DNA of 64,000 nt from JACKAQ01 sp965227145 (GTDB lineage Bacteria; Calditrichota; Calditrichia; RBG-13-44-9; J075): positions 5,394,001 to 5,458,000 of the forward strand of contig OZ245730.1 in assembly GCA_965227145.1 (NCBI GenBank), read 5' to 3'. Positions 1 through 11,950 of the stretch are shown piece by piece (positions within the stretch are counted from its first letter, which is position 1; each line of letters begins with the position of its first letter). Below the pieces are notes generated by a model that saw only the letters and a list, made by a program, of their open reading frames with translations, was not told the DNA's origin and made no database searches. Made by a program: the position numbers and the translations under genes.

Positions 1-442
1 ATTGCCCGAGCTCCAGCCCGACGTTAAACGCGAACAGCGGTTGCAGCAAACTTTCCTCATCGCCGAGCAGCATCCGCAGATAATTGGAAAAACCCATACC
101 GTGAATCAGCCCGAAAAACATTGCCAAACCGTAATTCCAGCCCATTTTCCGGCGCTCGGTTCGTTCGACGTGTTCAAAAATATTCAAAAATGCGGTCACG
201 AAAATGGTCAGCGGAATGAGGAATTCCACGATGTCGCCGGGAATGGTAAAAATGCCCAGTGTTGCCAGCGCCAGCGTTAGCGAGTGACCGATTGTAAACG
301 CGGTAACCAGCACCAGAATGTGTTTCCACTGCGCCGCACGATACACCGCACACAGCGCCACGATAAACAACATGTGGTCGTATGCCGCCAGATCGGCGAT
401 GTGGTTGAATCCCAATTTCAGATAACTTTCAAATGTGGTCAT
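1..442 (-). CDS. HupE/UreJ-family membrane protein, 3' part cut by window edge
   Basis: The complementary strand reads open from an ATG at 442 to the left edge, giving 147 visible residues that begin MTTFESYLKLGFNHIADL. Visible features fit HupE/UreJ-type membrane proteins: an early F-N-H-I-A-D-L-A-A-Y-D-H-M-L-F segment (family pattern G-x-x-H-I-x-x-G-x-D-H-x-L-F), a T-I-G-H-S-L-T segment, F-G-L-I-H-G-M-G-F, and several hydrophobic helices. Members are implicated in nickel or metal handling for hydrogenase and urease, but no such enzyme is in view, so the substrate is unknown. It lies 32 bases after the asparaginase gene and is probably its downstream operon partner. The C-terminus is missing. 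The family call is from recognised motifs only. Confidence 0.75.
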   Translation of the reverse strand, partial: MTTFESYLKLGFNHIADLAAYDHMLFIVALCAVYRAAQWKHILVLVTAFTIGHSLTLALATLGIFTIPGDIVEFLIPLTIFVTAFLNIFEHVERTERRKMGWNYGLAMFFGLIHGMGFSNYLRMLLGDEESLLQPLFAFNVGLELGQ

Positions 443-446
443 ATTT

Positions 447-473
447 TTAAGGATAAAGGGTTAAGGATAAAGG
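447..473. repeat. two direct 13-bp repeats
   Basis: TTAAGGATAAAGG occurs at 447-459 and again at 461-473, filling the short gap between the asparaginase stop and the HupE-like start. A related run, TTTATCCTTTATCC on the plus strand, lies at about 34217-34230 just before the Gfo/Idh/MocA gene's 3' end. Function is unknown. Confidence 0.7.
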
Positions 474-474
474 C

Positions 475-1476
475 TTACGCCTGCGGATCAACTTCGCCGG
501 CGATGGGTTCGTGCAGCAATTTTTTCACCATTTCCAACGCGTTTGGATGGGTGCCCAACAAGTGCATCAGTTTCACGATTACGGCTTCCATCGTCATATC
601 CTGCGCGCCGACTGCGCCGGCTTCGGCAATCAATTTGCCGTTCTGGTAGCGTTGCAGATCCACAAATCCGTGGCGGCTTTGCGATGCGATCACCACCAGT
701 TTTCCGGCATCAGACAGCGATTGCACCAACGGCACCAGCGATTTTTCCTGCGTGGCAACGTTGCCCAATCCCAACGCCTGAACCACAATCGCTTTCAGCG
801 GCGAATCGATCATCCAGCGCAAATATTCCGGGTGCATGCCCGGAAAAAAAGGAATCGCCAGCACTTCGTCGGAGATGGCGGTGAGCAATTCCGGTTTTCC
901 GGACGGTCGCAAATAATTATCGTGCAGGGTAATTTCCAATCCCACATCCGCCAGCGGCGGGTAATTGGGGCTGACAAACGCGCCGTAATCGATGCCGGAA
1001 ACCTTTGCAGAACGATTGCCGCGCAACAATTCCGTGCCGAAAAATATGCTCACTTCCGGAATATCCCGCGTGGCCAGCTCCGCCGCGTTGATCAGGTTCA
1101 TCCGGGCATCGGAGCGGATTTCCGCGAGCGGACGCTGCGATCCGGTGAGCACCACTGGTTTCGGCAGATTGCGCAACATGTACGACAACGCCGCCGCAGT
1201 GTAAATCATGGAATCTGTGCCGTGGATAACCACAAATCCGTCGTAATTGGGCAACTCATCAAAAATGAGCGTGGCAAGCTGCTGCCAGTGGGTTGGGGTA
1301 ATATTGGCGCTATCCAGATTGAACAACGCCCGGAAATCAATTTCGGCGATCTGCCGCAACTCCGGCACAAACTGGGTGATGTTCGCCTGAACCTGATTGG
1401 GCGCCAGCGTTGGCGCGGGCTTCAACGGCACCATTCCGAATGTGCCGCCGGTATGTATGATGAGAATTTTTTTCAT
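475..1476 (-). CDS. ansA: L-asparaginase, type I (AnsA-like)
   Basis: Hydrolyses asparagine to aspartate and ammonia. The 333-residue protein begins MKKILIIHTGGTFGM, carrying the N-terminal T-G-G-T nucleophile motif (residues 9-12), and has the second active-site motif H-G-T-D-S-M at 85-90, followed by V-L-T-G-S-Q-R-P. It has no signal peptide, so it is probably cytoplasmic; that, with its length, favours the type I enzyme. The ATG at 1476 is the natural start because the first beta strand and T-G-G-T lie right behind it, although the upstream ribosome-binding site is weak. It lies between nupC and the HupE-like gene on the same strand. Glutaminase side activity or a related amidase role cannot be excluded. 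Confidence 0.93.
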   Translation of the reverse strand: MKKILIIHTGGTFGMVPLKPAPTLAPNQVQANITQFVPELRQIAEIDFRALFNLDSANITPTHWQQLATLIFDELPNYDGFVVIHGTDSMIYTAAALSYMLRNLPKPVVLTGSQRPLAEIRSDARMNLINAAELATRDIPEVSIFFGTELLRGNRSAKVSGIDYGAFVSPNYPPLADVGLEITLHDNYLRPSGKPELLTAISDEVLAIPFFPGMHPEYLRWMIDSPLKAIVVQALGLGNVATQEKSLVPLVQSLSDAGKLVVIASQSRHGFVDLQRYQNGKLIAEAGAVGAQDMTMEAVIVKLMHLLGTHPNALEMVKKLLHEPIAGEVDPQA

Positions 1477-1504
1477 TTGAACAACGATTTCAAAAAGATT
1501 TTGT

Positions 1505-1578
1505 CACAGAAACACGGAGAACACAGCGAGGGCATAAGGTCTTAATTTTTGGACTTTTGTGCGCTCGGTGTTTCTGTG
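1505..1578. repeat. inverted repeat of the CACAGAAACAC-GAG family
   Basis: Arms CACAGAAACACGGAG (1505-1519) and CTCGGTGTTTCTGTG (1564-1578) are complementary with one mismatch and lie in the nupC-ansA gap. A related, more degenerate pair lies at 20797-20945. It could form a hairpin in the nupC-ansA transcript. Confidence 0.75.
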
Positions 1579-1605
1579 GCAATTGTTGCGCTTTATTTGG
1601 CAAAA

Positions 1606-2880
1606 CTATAAAACGATGCCGCTCAACACGCCGGCGATAGTCGCGGTCATCATTGTGGCGAGGGTGCCGCCGAGGACAGCGCGCAAACCGAATTTCGCCA
1701 GATCCGACCGGCGATCCGGCGCAATCCCGCCGATGCCGCCAATCTGTATCGCGATGGATGAAAAATTGGCAAATCCGCACAATGCGTAAGTGGCGATAAG
1801 TGTCGCTTTTTCAGATAGTTGTCCCGCAGGAATTTGCGACAATTCCAGATACGCCACAAATTCGTTGATGATTACTTTTTGCCCGATCAACGAACCGATC
1901 GTCACGGAATCGCCCCACGGCACGCCGATCAACCAGGCGATCGGGCTGAGCGCGTAACCGATCAGCACTTGCAGCGTAATCGGCTCGCCGCTGATGGTCA
2001 ATCCCAGCAATTCGGTGAATATACCTTCAAAAATCCAGTTGACCATGGCAATCAGCGCGATGAAGGCCAGCAGCATTCCCGCAACGTTCAGCGCCAGCTT
2101 CAAACCGTCTGCCGCGCCGCTGGCTGCCGCATCAATAATATTGGATGCGGTTTTTTCCACATGCACTTTTACTTCGCCCATTGTTTGGGAGGTTTCGGTT
2201 TCCGGCACCAGAACTTTGGCGATGACAATGGTTGCCGGCGCAGCCATAATGCTGGCGGAAAGCAGGTGTTTCGCGTAAAACAATTGCAGTTGCGGATCGC
2301 CGCCGCCGAGCAGCCCAACGTATGCCGCCAGCACGCCGCCGGCAATGGTCGCCATCCCGCCGACCATCAGCGTCAACAGTTCCGATTGGGTCATTGGCGA
2401 TACATACGGGCGCACCACCAACGGCGCTTCTGTTTGCCCGATAAACACGTTCGCTGCAACGGAAATCGATTCCGCACCGCTGACGCGCATGGCTTTGGCC
2501 ATCACCCACGCCATACCCTGCACCACTTTTTGCATCGCACCGAGGTGATACAAAACAGACATCAGCGAGGAAAAGAAAATGATCGTCGGCAGCACCTGAA
2601 ACGCGAAATAAAAACCTTTGCTGCTATCCGCCAGATCGCCAAAAATAAACGATGATCCGGCGTTGGTAAACTCAATCACTTTCACAAAAATACCGCTGAT
2701 AAAGCTGAAAAAATCTGATCCCCAGGTGGTGAGAATAACGATTACGGCAAAGAGCAACTGCAACCCGATACCGATTCCCACCAATCGCCAACTGATGGCG
2801 CCGCGATTGTTGGAAAACAGCACGGCAATACCAACCAACACCGTTAATCCGAATAACCCAAATAGCATATCTGTTAACAT
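1606..2880 (-). CDS. nupC: NupC-type concentrative nucleoside transporter
   Basis: A 424-residue polytopic inner-membrane protein of the CNT family, which imports nucleosides with sodium or protons. Hydrophobic helices run throughout. Recognisable segments are the gate region (F-F-S-S-L-M-S-V-L-Y-H-L-G near residue 105), G-Q-T-E-A-P-L-V-V-R-P-Y near 150, and N-E-F-V-A-Y-L near 335, all characteristic of NupC/CNT proteins. The length matches the family (about 400-430). The start at 2880 has a good site, GGAG, eight bases upstream. It sits downstream of thymidine kinase on the same strand, and uracil phosphoribosyltransferase is nearby, so nucleoside salvage is a sensible local theme. The exact substrate range cannot be read from the sequence. 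Confidence 0.93.
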   Translation of the reverse strand: MLTDMLFGLFGLTVLVGIAVLFSNNRGAISWRLVGIGIGLQLLFAVIVILTTWGSDFFSFISGIFVKVIEFTNAGSSFIFGDLADSSKGFYFAFQVLPTIIFFSSLMSVLYHLGAMQKVVQGMAWVMAKAMRVSGAESISVAANVFIGQTEAPLVVRPYVSPMTQSELLTLMVGGMATIAGGVLAAYVGLLGGGDPQLQLFYAKHLLSASIMAAPATIVIAKVLVPETETSQTMGEVKVHVEKTASNIIDAAASGAADGLKLALNVAGMLLAFIALIAMVNWIFEGIFTELLGLTISGEPITLQVLIGYALSPIAWLIGVPWGDSVTIGSLIGQKVIINEFVAYLELSQIPAGQLSEKATLIATYALCGFANFSSIAIQIGGIGGIAPDRRSDLAKFGLRAVLGGTLATMMTATIAGVLSGIVL

Positions 2881-2973
2881 AGCTGCTCCAGAACTTGATT
2901 TGTCGATGACTGTTACGGCAACAATTGGCGGAAAGCCGGCTAAAATCTGGCGATCACCCCGAGTTGTAAACGT

Positions 2974-3579
2974 CTATTTTTCAGTTGTTTCCGCAGATTT
3001 TTTATTCTCTTTTTTCGCTTCCGCCGGTGGCTCGAAACAGTTGCGGCAACGCGCTTCGTAAATGTTCGTTGCGCCGACAACCACGCGGCTGGCATCTTTG
3101 CTGGTTCGCTGGGTGAAGGATGCGGGATTGCCGCAGCTCACGCAAATCGCCTGCGTTTTGGTGATGTATTCCGCCATCGCCAGCAGTTGTGGGATGGGCT
3201 CAAACGGCTCGCCGCGATAATCCATATCCAGCCCAGCGACGATCACGCGTTTGCCCATATTGGCCAATCGCTGGCATACTTCGATGAGCGTTGCATCAAA
3301 AAATTGCGCTTCGTCGATACCGACAACGTGGCTTTCCAACGCATTCTCGAGAATTTCGGCGGGATTTTCCACTACCATCGAGGGAATCCGCTGTTCCGAA
3401 TGCGACACAATGTGATCTTCGCTGTAGCGATTATCGATTTTCGGCTTAAAAATTGCCACTTTTTGCTTTGCGATGAGCGCCCGCCGCAACCGGCGAATCA
3501 GCTCTTCGGATTTGCCGCTGAACATGCAACCGCACACAACTTCTATCCACCCGACATTCCGCTGAATTATTGGAACCAT
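2974..3579 (-). CDS. tdk: thymidine kinase, type II
   Basis: Phosphorylates thymidine with ATP in the salvage pathway. The Walker A segment G-C-M-F-S-G-K-S-E-E lies near residues 17-26, the catalytic Glu in V-G-I-D-E-A-Q-F-F follows, and a C-x-x-C plus C-x-x-C pair near the C-terminus forms the structural zinc site. An upstream in-frame ATG at 3717 would add 46 residues unlike the family. The ATG at 3579 is preferred because it has TTTGGAGTTTGGA just before it and gives 201 residues, the usual size. The C-terminus ends in a short Lys/Glu-rich tail. It is followed by nupC on the same strand, which would supply its substrate. Confidence 0.95.
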   Translation of the reverse strand: MVPIIQRNVGWIEVVCGCMFSGKSEELIRRLRRALIAKQKVAIFKPKIDNRYSEDHIVSHSEQRIPSMVVENPAEILENALESHVVGIDEAQFFDATLIEVCQRLANMGKRVIVAGLDMDYRGEPFEPIPQLLAMAEYITKTQAICVSCGNPASFTQRTSKDASRVVVGATNIYEARCRNCFEPPAEAKKENKKSAETTEK

Positions 3580-3856
3580 TCCAAACTCCAAATTGAAACC
3601 CTTTGTTGATTCTTTATTCCACAAAGCCCAAAGATATTCATTCCCACCTAAAGAACAAACAGATTTTTTAAGCGAAAATTCCCGTTCGCGTTTGTTTAAG
3701 CCGCTACCAAAAATCAAAAAAACACCTGAAAAGTTTGAATAATGTCGGCTAAAACTTGCCGGAATATCTATTTTAGGGTTATATTAAAAGATAAAATACG
3801 CGACTCGAAAACGAACCGGGTTGCACATTACAAAAGAAATATTTTCAGGGTGAATT

Positions 3857-4576
3857 ATGATCCGGACACTGCTTTTTTTTATCGCGCTGGCTGTTAACAC
3901 AACTGTTGGCGGAATTGGCGTAATGGTGATCGGATTGTTTCAGCGGCATTCCAAAATTGCGCTGGAATGGATTATGAAACCCTGGGCGAAATCGCTGGTG
4001 TGGATCGCCGGAATAAAACTGACAGTTGAAGGCGCCGAAAATGTGGATTTCCGGCAATCGTATATTGTGCTGAGCAATCACCAAAGCCACATGGATATTC
4101 CTGTGCTGCTGGCGGCGATGCCCAATCATTTCACCTTTATCGCCAAAAAAGAGCTGTTCCGGATTCCCATTTTTGCCCAGGCAATGCGCGGGTTCGGTAT
4201 TCTGGAAATCGATCGCAGCAACCGCAACCGGGCGATTGCCACGCTAAAAGAAGCGGCGCAAATTGCCAAATCCAAAAATATCTCCATTTTGGCATTTCCG
4301 GAAGGCACCCGCAGCGAAGACGGACAATTGAAACCGTTCAAAAAAGGGCCGTTTATGCTGGCGCTCGATGCCCGTTTGCCGGTGTTGCCGGTGTCGATCA
4401 GCGGCACTTTTCCCATTTTGCCCAAAGGAAAATTGCTCATTCGCGGCGGGCAGCAGGTTCGGGTAACTATTCACCCGCCGGTATATGTTGAAAATGCAAG
4501 TTACGAAAGCCGTGAACAATTGATGGACGAAACATACCAGCGAGTAGCCTCGGGATTTATGCAATATGAATCATGA
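3857..4576 (+). CDS. plsC: 1-acyl-sn-glycerol-3-phosphate acyltransferase (PlsC family)
   Basis: Membrane-bound acyltransferase that makes phosphatidic acid from lysophosphatidic acid in phospholipid synthesis. The 239-residue protein has two N-terminal hydrophobic stretches, the catalytic H-x4-D motif as N-H-Q-S-H-M-D (near residue 75), and the substrate-binding F-P-E-G-T-R-S-E-D-G (near 150). V-L-P-V-S-I-S-G-T follows. A site AGGGTG precedes the ATG. Its last 11 bases overlap the start of upp, so the two are co-transcribed and perhaps translationally coupled. The AGPAT call is firm; which acyl donor (acyl-ACP or acyl-CoA) is used is not visible. Confidence 0.93.
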   Translation: MIRTLLFFIALAVNTTVGGIGVMVIGLFQRHSKIALEWIMKPWAKSLVWIAGIKLTVEGAENVDFRQSYIVLSNHQSHMDIPVLLAAMPNHFTFIAKKELFRIPIFAQAMRGFGILEIDRSNRNRAIATLKEAAQIAKSKNISILAFPEGTRSEDGQLKPFKKGPFMLALDARLPVLPVSISGTFPILPKGKLLIRGGQQVRVTIHPPVYVENASYESREQLMDETYQRVASGFMQYES

Positions 4577-5201
4577 TTTCAAAAATTTGACAGTGGTGGA
4601 TCACCCGCTGATCGCCGACAAACTCACCCGGCTCCGGTCGATGGAAACGCCGCATCACGAATTCAAAATGCTGCTGGATGCCGTCAGCTCGCTGCTGTTT
4701 TACGAAGCCAGCCGCAATTTGGCGAGCCAAAACCAGCGCATCCGCACACCGCTGGAGCAGGTGGAAATGCCGCGTTTGGCCGGCGATGTGCTGCTGGTGC
4801 CCATTTTGCGGGCGGGACTGGCGATGGTCAACGGCATCACGCCGATTTTGCCGGAAGTGATTGTCGGGATGATTGGCATGTATCGCGATCACGACACGCT
4901 GCAGCCGGTGGATTACTATTTAAAATTGCCAAAAAACCTGGATCAAAAACAGGTGTTTCTGGTTGATCCGATGCTGGCAACCGGCGGCAGTGCATCCGAT
5001 GCGCTAAAAAAATTGCGGGAACACGGCGCCAAAACCATCACAATGATTGCGCTGATTGCCGCGCCGGAGGGCGTAAAACGGGTGACAGAAGCTTTCCCGG
5101 ATGTGCGGATTTTTGCGGCTGCGCTGGATCGCCAGTTGAATGAGATCGGTTACATTTTGCCCGGACTCGGCGATGCGGGCGACCGTTATTTTGGCGTTTG
5201 A
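4566..5201 (+). CDS. upp: uracil phosphoribosyltransferase
   Basis: Converts uracil and PRPP to UMP in pyrimidine salvage. The 211-residue protein has the usual family length and the PRPP-binding loop V-D-P-M-L-A-T-G-G-S-A near residue 140, with V-P-I-L-R-A-G-L-A-M-V near 78 and the uracil-binding end G-L-G-D-A-G-D-R-Y-F-G at the C-terminus. The start ATG lies inside the plsC reading frame, 11 bases before its end. With thymidine kinase and nupC nearby on the other strand, this part of the window holds several nucleobase and nucleoside salvage genes. Confidence 0.97.
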   Translation: MNHDFKNLTVVDHPLIADKLTRLRSMETPHHEFKMLLDAVSSLLFYEASRNLASQNQRIRTPLEQVEMPRLAGDVLLVPILRAGLAMVNGITPILPEVIVGMIGMYRDHDTLQPVDYYLKLPKNLDQKQVFLVDPMLATGGSASDALKKLREHGAKTITMIALIAAPEGVKRVTEAFPDVRIFAAALDRQLNEIGYILPGLGDAGDRYFGV

Positions 5202-5284
5202 GTATCGTTCGCAGATAACCGCATCCGAGCATTCTCTCGAACTCGTTACCTCAGTTTGACTACACAAATGAACAGTATTTCTTT

Positions 5285-6310
5285 TTATTCACTCGCTTCC
5301 GGCCAAATGCCAATTTCCTTAAAATAGCGGATCGCACCGGGATGAAACGGCGTGCCGGTATCGCGAATCACGTTTTTGGGGTTGATCGCCCGTCCCGCCG
5401 GATGCTGCTTTACTACCGCTTCCCGCTGTTCATATAAAATTTTGGTGAAGTGATACACCGTTTCTTCCGCCACATTAGCCGATGTAACCAAATGCATCGA
5501 CCCCACGTTAAGCCCTTGATATTCATCAACTTGCCCGCGATAGGTTTCTGCCGGAATATTTGCCGCGTTGAAAAACGGGTAATCCGCGATCAGCTGTTCC
5601 CGCGCTGCCGCGTCAAACGGAATGAACGTGATATCCTGCGTTGCGCATGCCTGCGTGATCGATGCCGTTGGCACCGCGCCGCCCAAAAACGCCGCAACCG
5701 CGGAACCATCTGCGAGCATGTCCACTGCGCCGGCCTGCGTGTTGTTCAACGGCGTGAAATCGTCATATGTCAATCCGTGCGCCGCTAAAATCGGGCGGAT
5801 AAAATATTCGAATCCCGCACCGGCGGGACCGACCACCACCCGCTTGCCGCGCAAATCCGCTATCGAATTGATATTATTGGATTTCGGAGCGATAAACAGC
5901 GCAATATTCGGTGCCAGCGTCATCACCGAACGAACGGTGTAGGCTTTCTCCCAATCGCCTTCACCGCGCACTGCGAAATAGGAAATCGCTGCGTTGGCCA
6001 TCGCAAAATCGAGTTCGCCGCGATCCAGCCGCCGAATATTTTCCTGCGTGCCTTTGGTTGCTTCCGCGGAAATTTGCCAGCCTAATTCACCGGCGTTATC
6101 GTTTACGGTTTGGGCAATCGCGCCGCCAACCACAAAAAATGCCCCGCCGGGCGGTGCCGTTCCCATGCTCAAAAATTGCCGGTCGGCAGGTTTGGCGGAT
6201 TGTTGTTCGGCATCGCCGCCACCGCCGCACGCCAAAAACAATCCCGCGCCAGCCAGCAACACAACGCCGATTGCCGTATATTTTCTGAAATTTCTGATCG
6301 AAAATTGCAT
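5285..6310 (-). CDS. TAXI-family TRAP-type solute-binding lipoprotein
   Basis: The 341-residue periplasmic binding protein belongs to the TAXI branch of TRAP transporters, whose members bind glutamate-like or other small carboxylates. It has a hydrophobic leader ending L-F-L-A-C-G-G-G-G, a lipobox-like site with Phe at -3, so it is probably lipid-anchored. The core segment T-A-P-P-G-G-A-F-F-V-V-G-G is the TAXI signature region, and G-K-R-V-V-V-G-P-A-G-A-G follows near residue 155. No TRAP permease (DctQ/DctM, usually fused for TAXI) is found nearby. It is divergent from the glutamate-receptor-like channel with 158 bases between starts. GGGGAA precedes the ATG. The ligand is unknown. Confidence 0.88.
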   Translation of the reverse strand: MQFSIRNFRKYTAIGVVLLAGAGLFLACGGGGDAEQQSAKPADRQFLSMGTAPPGGAFFVVGGAIAQTVNDNAGELGWQISAEATKGTQENIRRLDRGELDFAMANAAISYFAVRGEGDWEKAYTVRSVMTLAPNIALFIAPKSNNINSIADLRGKRVVVGPAGAGFEYFIRPILAAHGLTYDDFTPLNNTQAGAVDMLADGSAVAAFLGGAVPTASITQACATQDITFIPFDAAAREQLIADYPFFNAANIPAETYRGQVDEYQGLNVGSMHLVTSANVAEETVYHFTKILYEQREAVVKQHPAGRAINPKNVIRDTGTPFHPGAIRYFKEIGIWPEASE

Positions 6311-6468
6311 GTATTTCCCCGTTATTTGATTGAATTTTTTCCGATTATTTCGCGCCTCGCAGACATTCGCTAACGCGAAAATATGCGAAATTGTTGTGCA
6401 AAGTTGAGAAATTTATATATTTAAAGCTAAAGATAGCGTAATTCATTCAATAAAAAAAGTGGACGGAT

Positions 6469-7533
6469 ATGCAGCTAAAATATGTTTTGGCGATTTGGGG
6501 ACTGTTGTTTTGCATCGCGGCGACCGCGAATGTGCCGCAGAAAAAATGGATTGTCGGCACAAAGGAAGCAGCGCCGTTTTCCATGAAACAGCCGGACGGC
6601 AGTTGGCGCGGCATCAGCATCGACCTGTGGGAACAGATCGCCAAAGCCGAAGGCTACACCTTTGAATATCGTGAAATGAGCCTCGAAGAAATGCTGCAGG
6701 GGCTGGAAAACAACCAGATTGACCTCGCCGTTGCGGCACTGACCATCACACCGGATCGCGAAAAAGCGTTCGATTTCAGCCATGCGTTTTACAACACCGG
6801 GCTGAGCGTTGCGGTGCGCACAACCGGCGGAAACACCTACTGGCAGCTATTTTTGGGATTATTTTCCAAAGATTTTTTACAAGTTGTTGCGGCGCTCGCG
6901 CTGTTGCTTTTTGCCGTTGGCGCGCTGGTTTGGCTGGTGGAACGCCGCCACAATCCCGAACAATTTGGCGGCACGGCGATGCACGGGCTCGGCGCCGGTT
7001 TCTGGTGGTCGGCAGTCACGATGACCACCGTCGGCTATGGCGATAAAGCACCGGTCACATTATGGGGACGCATCCTCGGGCTGATCTGGATGTTTATGGC
7101 AATCATCATTATTTCGAGCTTTACGGCGGGTATCGCATCTGCGTTAACGGTAAACCGGTTGCAATCGAACATCAACAGTGCGGATGATTTGCGGCATGTG
7201 AAAGTCGCCACGGTGCGCGGCTCCACCAGCGAAAATTATCTGGTTCGCGATAACATCGGGCACCGCAGTTTTGACACGATCGGCAGTGCGCTGCAAGCCG
7301 TTGCCGACGGAACGGTGGACGCCGCCGTGTACGACGCGCCGATTCTGCGATACCTCGCCCAAAGCGAATATCAGGGATCGCTGAATGCGCTGCCGTTCAC
7401 CTTCTCCCGGCAGGATTACGGCATCGGGCTACCGGATGGCAGCGAACTGCGCGAGCCGCTCAACCGGGCGTTGCTTTCGGAAATCCGCCGCGAAGAGTGG
7501 GAGAATGTGCTGAAGCGCTATCTCGGGGAATAA
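6469..7533 (+). CDS. prokaryotic ionotropic glutamate receptor-like potassium channel (GluR0 type)
   Basis: A 354-residue ligand-gated channel layout: signal peptide (1-20), half of a bacterial amino-acid-binding domain (about 25-118), membrane helix M1 (135-157), pore loop (175-195), helix M2 (200-226), then the other half of the binding domain (235-352). The pore carries the potassium filter T-V-G-Y-G-D (187-192). In the binding lobes, L-T-I-T-P-D-R-E places Arg97 where the family binds the ligand carboxylate, and A-A-V-Y-D-A-P places Asp289 where the amino group is held. This matches Synechocystis GluR0. The ligand could be glutamate or another amino acid. A divergent TAXI binding protein lies upstream. 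Confidence 0.9.
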   Translation: MQLKYVLAIWGLLFCIAATANVPQKKWIVGTKEAAPFSMKQPDGSWRGISIDLWEQIAKAEGYTFEYREMSLEEMLQGLENNQIDLAVAALTITPDREKAFDFSHAFYNTGLSVAVRTTGGNTYWQLFLGLFSKDFLQVVAALALLLFAVGALVWLVERRHNPEQFGGTAMHGLGAGFWWSAVTMTTVGYGDKAPVTLWGRILGLIWMFMAIIIISSFTAGIASALTVNRLQSNINSADDLRHVKVATVRGSTSENYLVRDNIGHRSFDTIGSALQAVADGTVDAAVYDAPILRYLAQSEYQGSLNALPFTFSRQDYGIGLPDGSELREPLNRALLSEIRREEWENVLKRYLGE

Positions 7534-7603
7534 ATATATGTTTTTACAGAGCCCGTTTGCCGAAAAGCGTGCTGGAATAAACAACTTCCTGAGCAAATAA
7601 TTC

Positions 7604-7630
7604 GGAGATTCCTGCCTGCGCAGGAATGAC
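7604..7630. repeat. REP-like palindrome (ATTCCTGC...GCAGGAAT)
   Basis: GGAGATTCCTGC followed by GCAGGAATGAC, with arms ATTCCTGC/GCAGGAAT around a four-base loop. It lies in the convergent gap between the channel gene and the pterin dehydratase. It belongs to the same family as copies at 32359, 32401, 37053, 41253, 41321, 44210 and 44245. Confidence 0.8.
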
Positions 7631-7649
7631 ACAACAATATGCTGAGCGA

Positions 7650-7943
7650 TTATTTCTCCAACAGCTGATTCATTGCTTTTGCCAGTTTGAAATCGAATTC
7701 GGTGAGTCCGCCGGCATCGTGCGTATCCAGATCGATCACCACTTTATTGTAAACATTAAACCACGCGGGATGGTGATTTTGCTTTTCGGCGAGGATCGCC
7801 GCGCGGGTCATAAATCCGAACGCCGCCACAAAATCCGGGAACTGGATTTCCCGGTGCAGCTTGCCGTCAACAATTTTCCAACCGGGAATTTCCCCTAACA
7901 TTTTTTGGGCATCTGTCTCATTTATTTTGGTTCTGCTCGTCAT
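7650..7943 (-). CDS. phhB: 4a-hydroxytetrahydrobiopterin dehydratase (pterin-4-alpha-carbinolamine dehydratase)
   Basis: A small pterin dehydratase of 97 residues, the usual family size, that recycles the 4a-hydroxypterin made by aromatic amino acid hydroxylases. The active-site block is visible: E-K-Q-N-H-H-P-A-W, then Y and D-T-H-D downstream, fitting the family pattern E-x3-H-H-P. The start at 7943 is chosen over one 24 codons upstream because AAAGGAG lies directly before it and the extension has no family-like sequence. No phenylalanine hydroxylase is in the window, so the enzyme may serve another pterin or molybdopterin-related role. Confidence 0.93.
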   Translation of the reverse strand: MTSRTKINETDAQKMLGEIPGWKIVDGKLHREIQFPDFVAAFGFMTRAAILAEKQNHHPAWFNVYNKVVIDLDTHDAGGLTEFDFKLAKAMNQLLEK

Positions 7944-8155
7944 AATTTCTCCTTTGGTTTGATTATTCAAGATATGTCGACCAATTGCAGTTGTCAACCG
8001 TTTGCCAAATCTCAAGTTTGCGAATCTGGCCTGTATATGCTAAATTGTCACCGACCAACATCGGGAAGCGTTGACGGCACCTGCTGACAAATTGAAATTT
8101 TCTGGCTCACCTGCCGGAAAGCAGTTTACCATCCAATTTTTATTTGGGGAAATTG

Positions 8156-11491
<3,336 letters not shown>

Positions 11492-11554
11492 TTTCCGATG
11501 TAATTGACGATCACCATTCGGGCGTTAACGCCATAATTTACAGGAGCCTGGTTG

Positions 11555-11950
11555 ATGAAAATCGACTTGATCACCATTTTGACGAACGATGCGCCAAAAC
11601 TCAGCAAATTTTACCGCGAAGTACTCGGTTTTTCCGTGGCGCAAAATACCGGAAAATATGTGGAATTGACCAACGAATCCGTTCGATTTGCTATTTGCGA
11701 ACGCCCGATAATGACGCAGGCAACCGGGCACAAATCCTATCGCGAAAAGCCCGCCGGACAGTCGTTTGAGCTGGCATTTGTGCTGGATTCCCCGGCGGCG
11801 GTGGACGCCAAATATGCGGAAATTATCGCCAACGGCGCAACGCCGGTAAAAGCGCCCGCAACCATGCCGTGGGGCATGCACACCGCGTTTTTCGCCGATC
11901 CGGACGGGAACATTCACGAGCTGTTTTGCCATCCGCAGGCGGAAAAATAA
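11555..11950 (+). CDS. VOC (glyoxalase/bleomycin-resistance fold) family protein
   Basis: A 131-residue single-unit vicinal-oxygen-chelate protein beginning MKIDLITILTNDAPKLSKF-Y, followed by E-V-L-G-F. The typical ending F-F-A-D-P-D-G-N-I-H-E-L-F is present, with metal-ligand candidates His and Glu there. Members are glyoxalases, dioxygenases or drug-binding proteins, and which one applies here cannot be told. AGGAG lies nine bases upstream of the ATG. Its stop overlaps the start of the AraC-type regulator (TAATG), so the two form one translational unit and the regulator may sense the VOC protein's substrate. Confidence 0.88.
   Translation: MKIDLITILTNDAPKLSKFYREVLGFSVAQNTGKYVELTNESVRFAICERPIMTQATGHKSYREKPAGQSFELAFVLDSPAAVDAKYAEIIANGATPVKAPATMPWGMHTAFFADPDGNIHELFCHPQAEK

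Noticed and set aside
2..280. plus-strand frame at the left edge
   Set aside because: The complementary strand reads as a HupE/UreJ-like membrane protein with family motifs, so this frame is a shadow.
511..1545. 344-residue plus-strand frame
   Set aside because: It lies opposite the asparaginase gene with its clear catalytic motifs; composition (His, Gln, Arg-rich) is typical of antisense frames.
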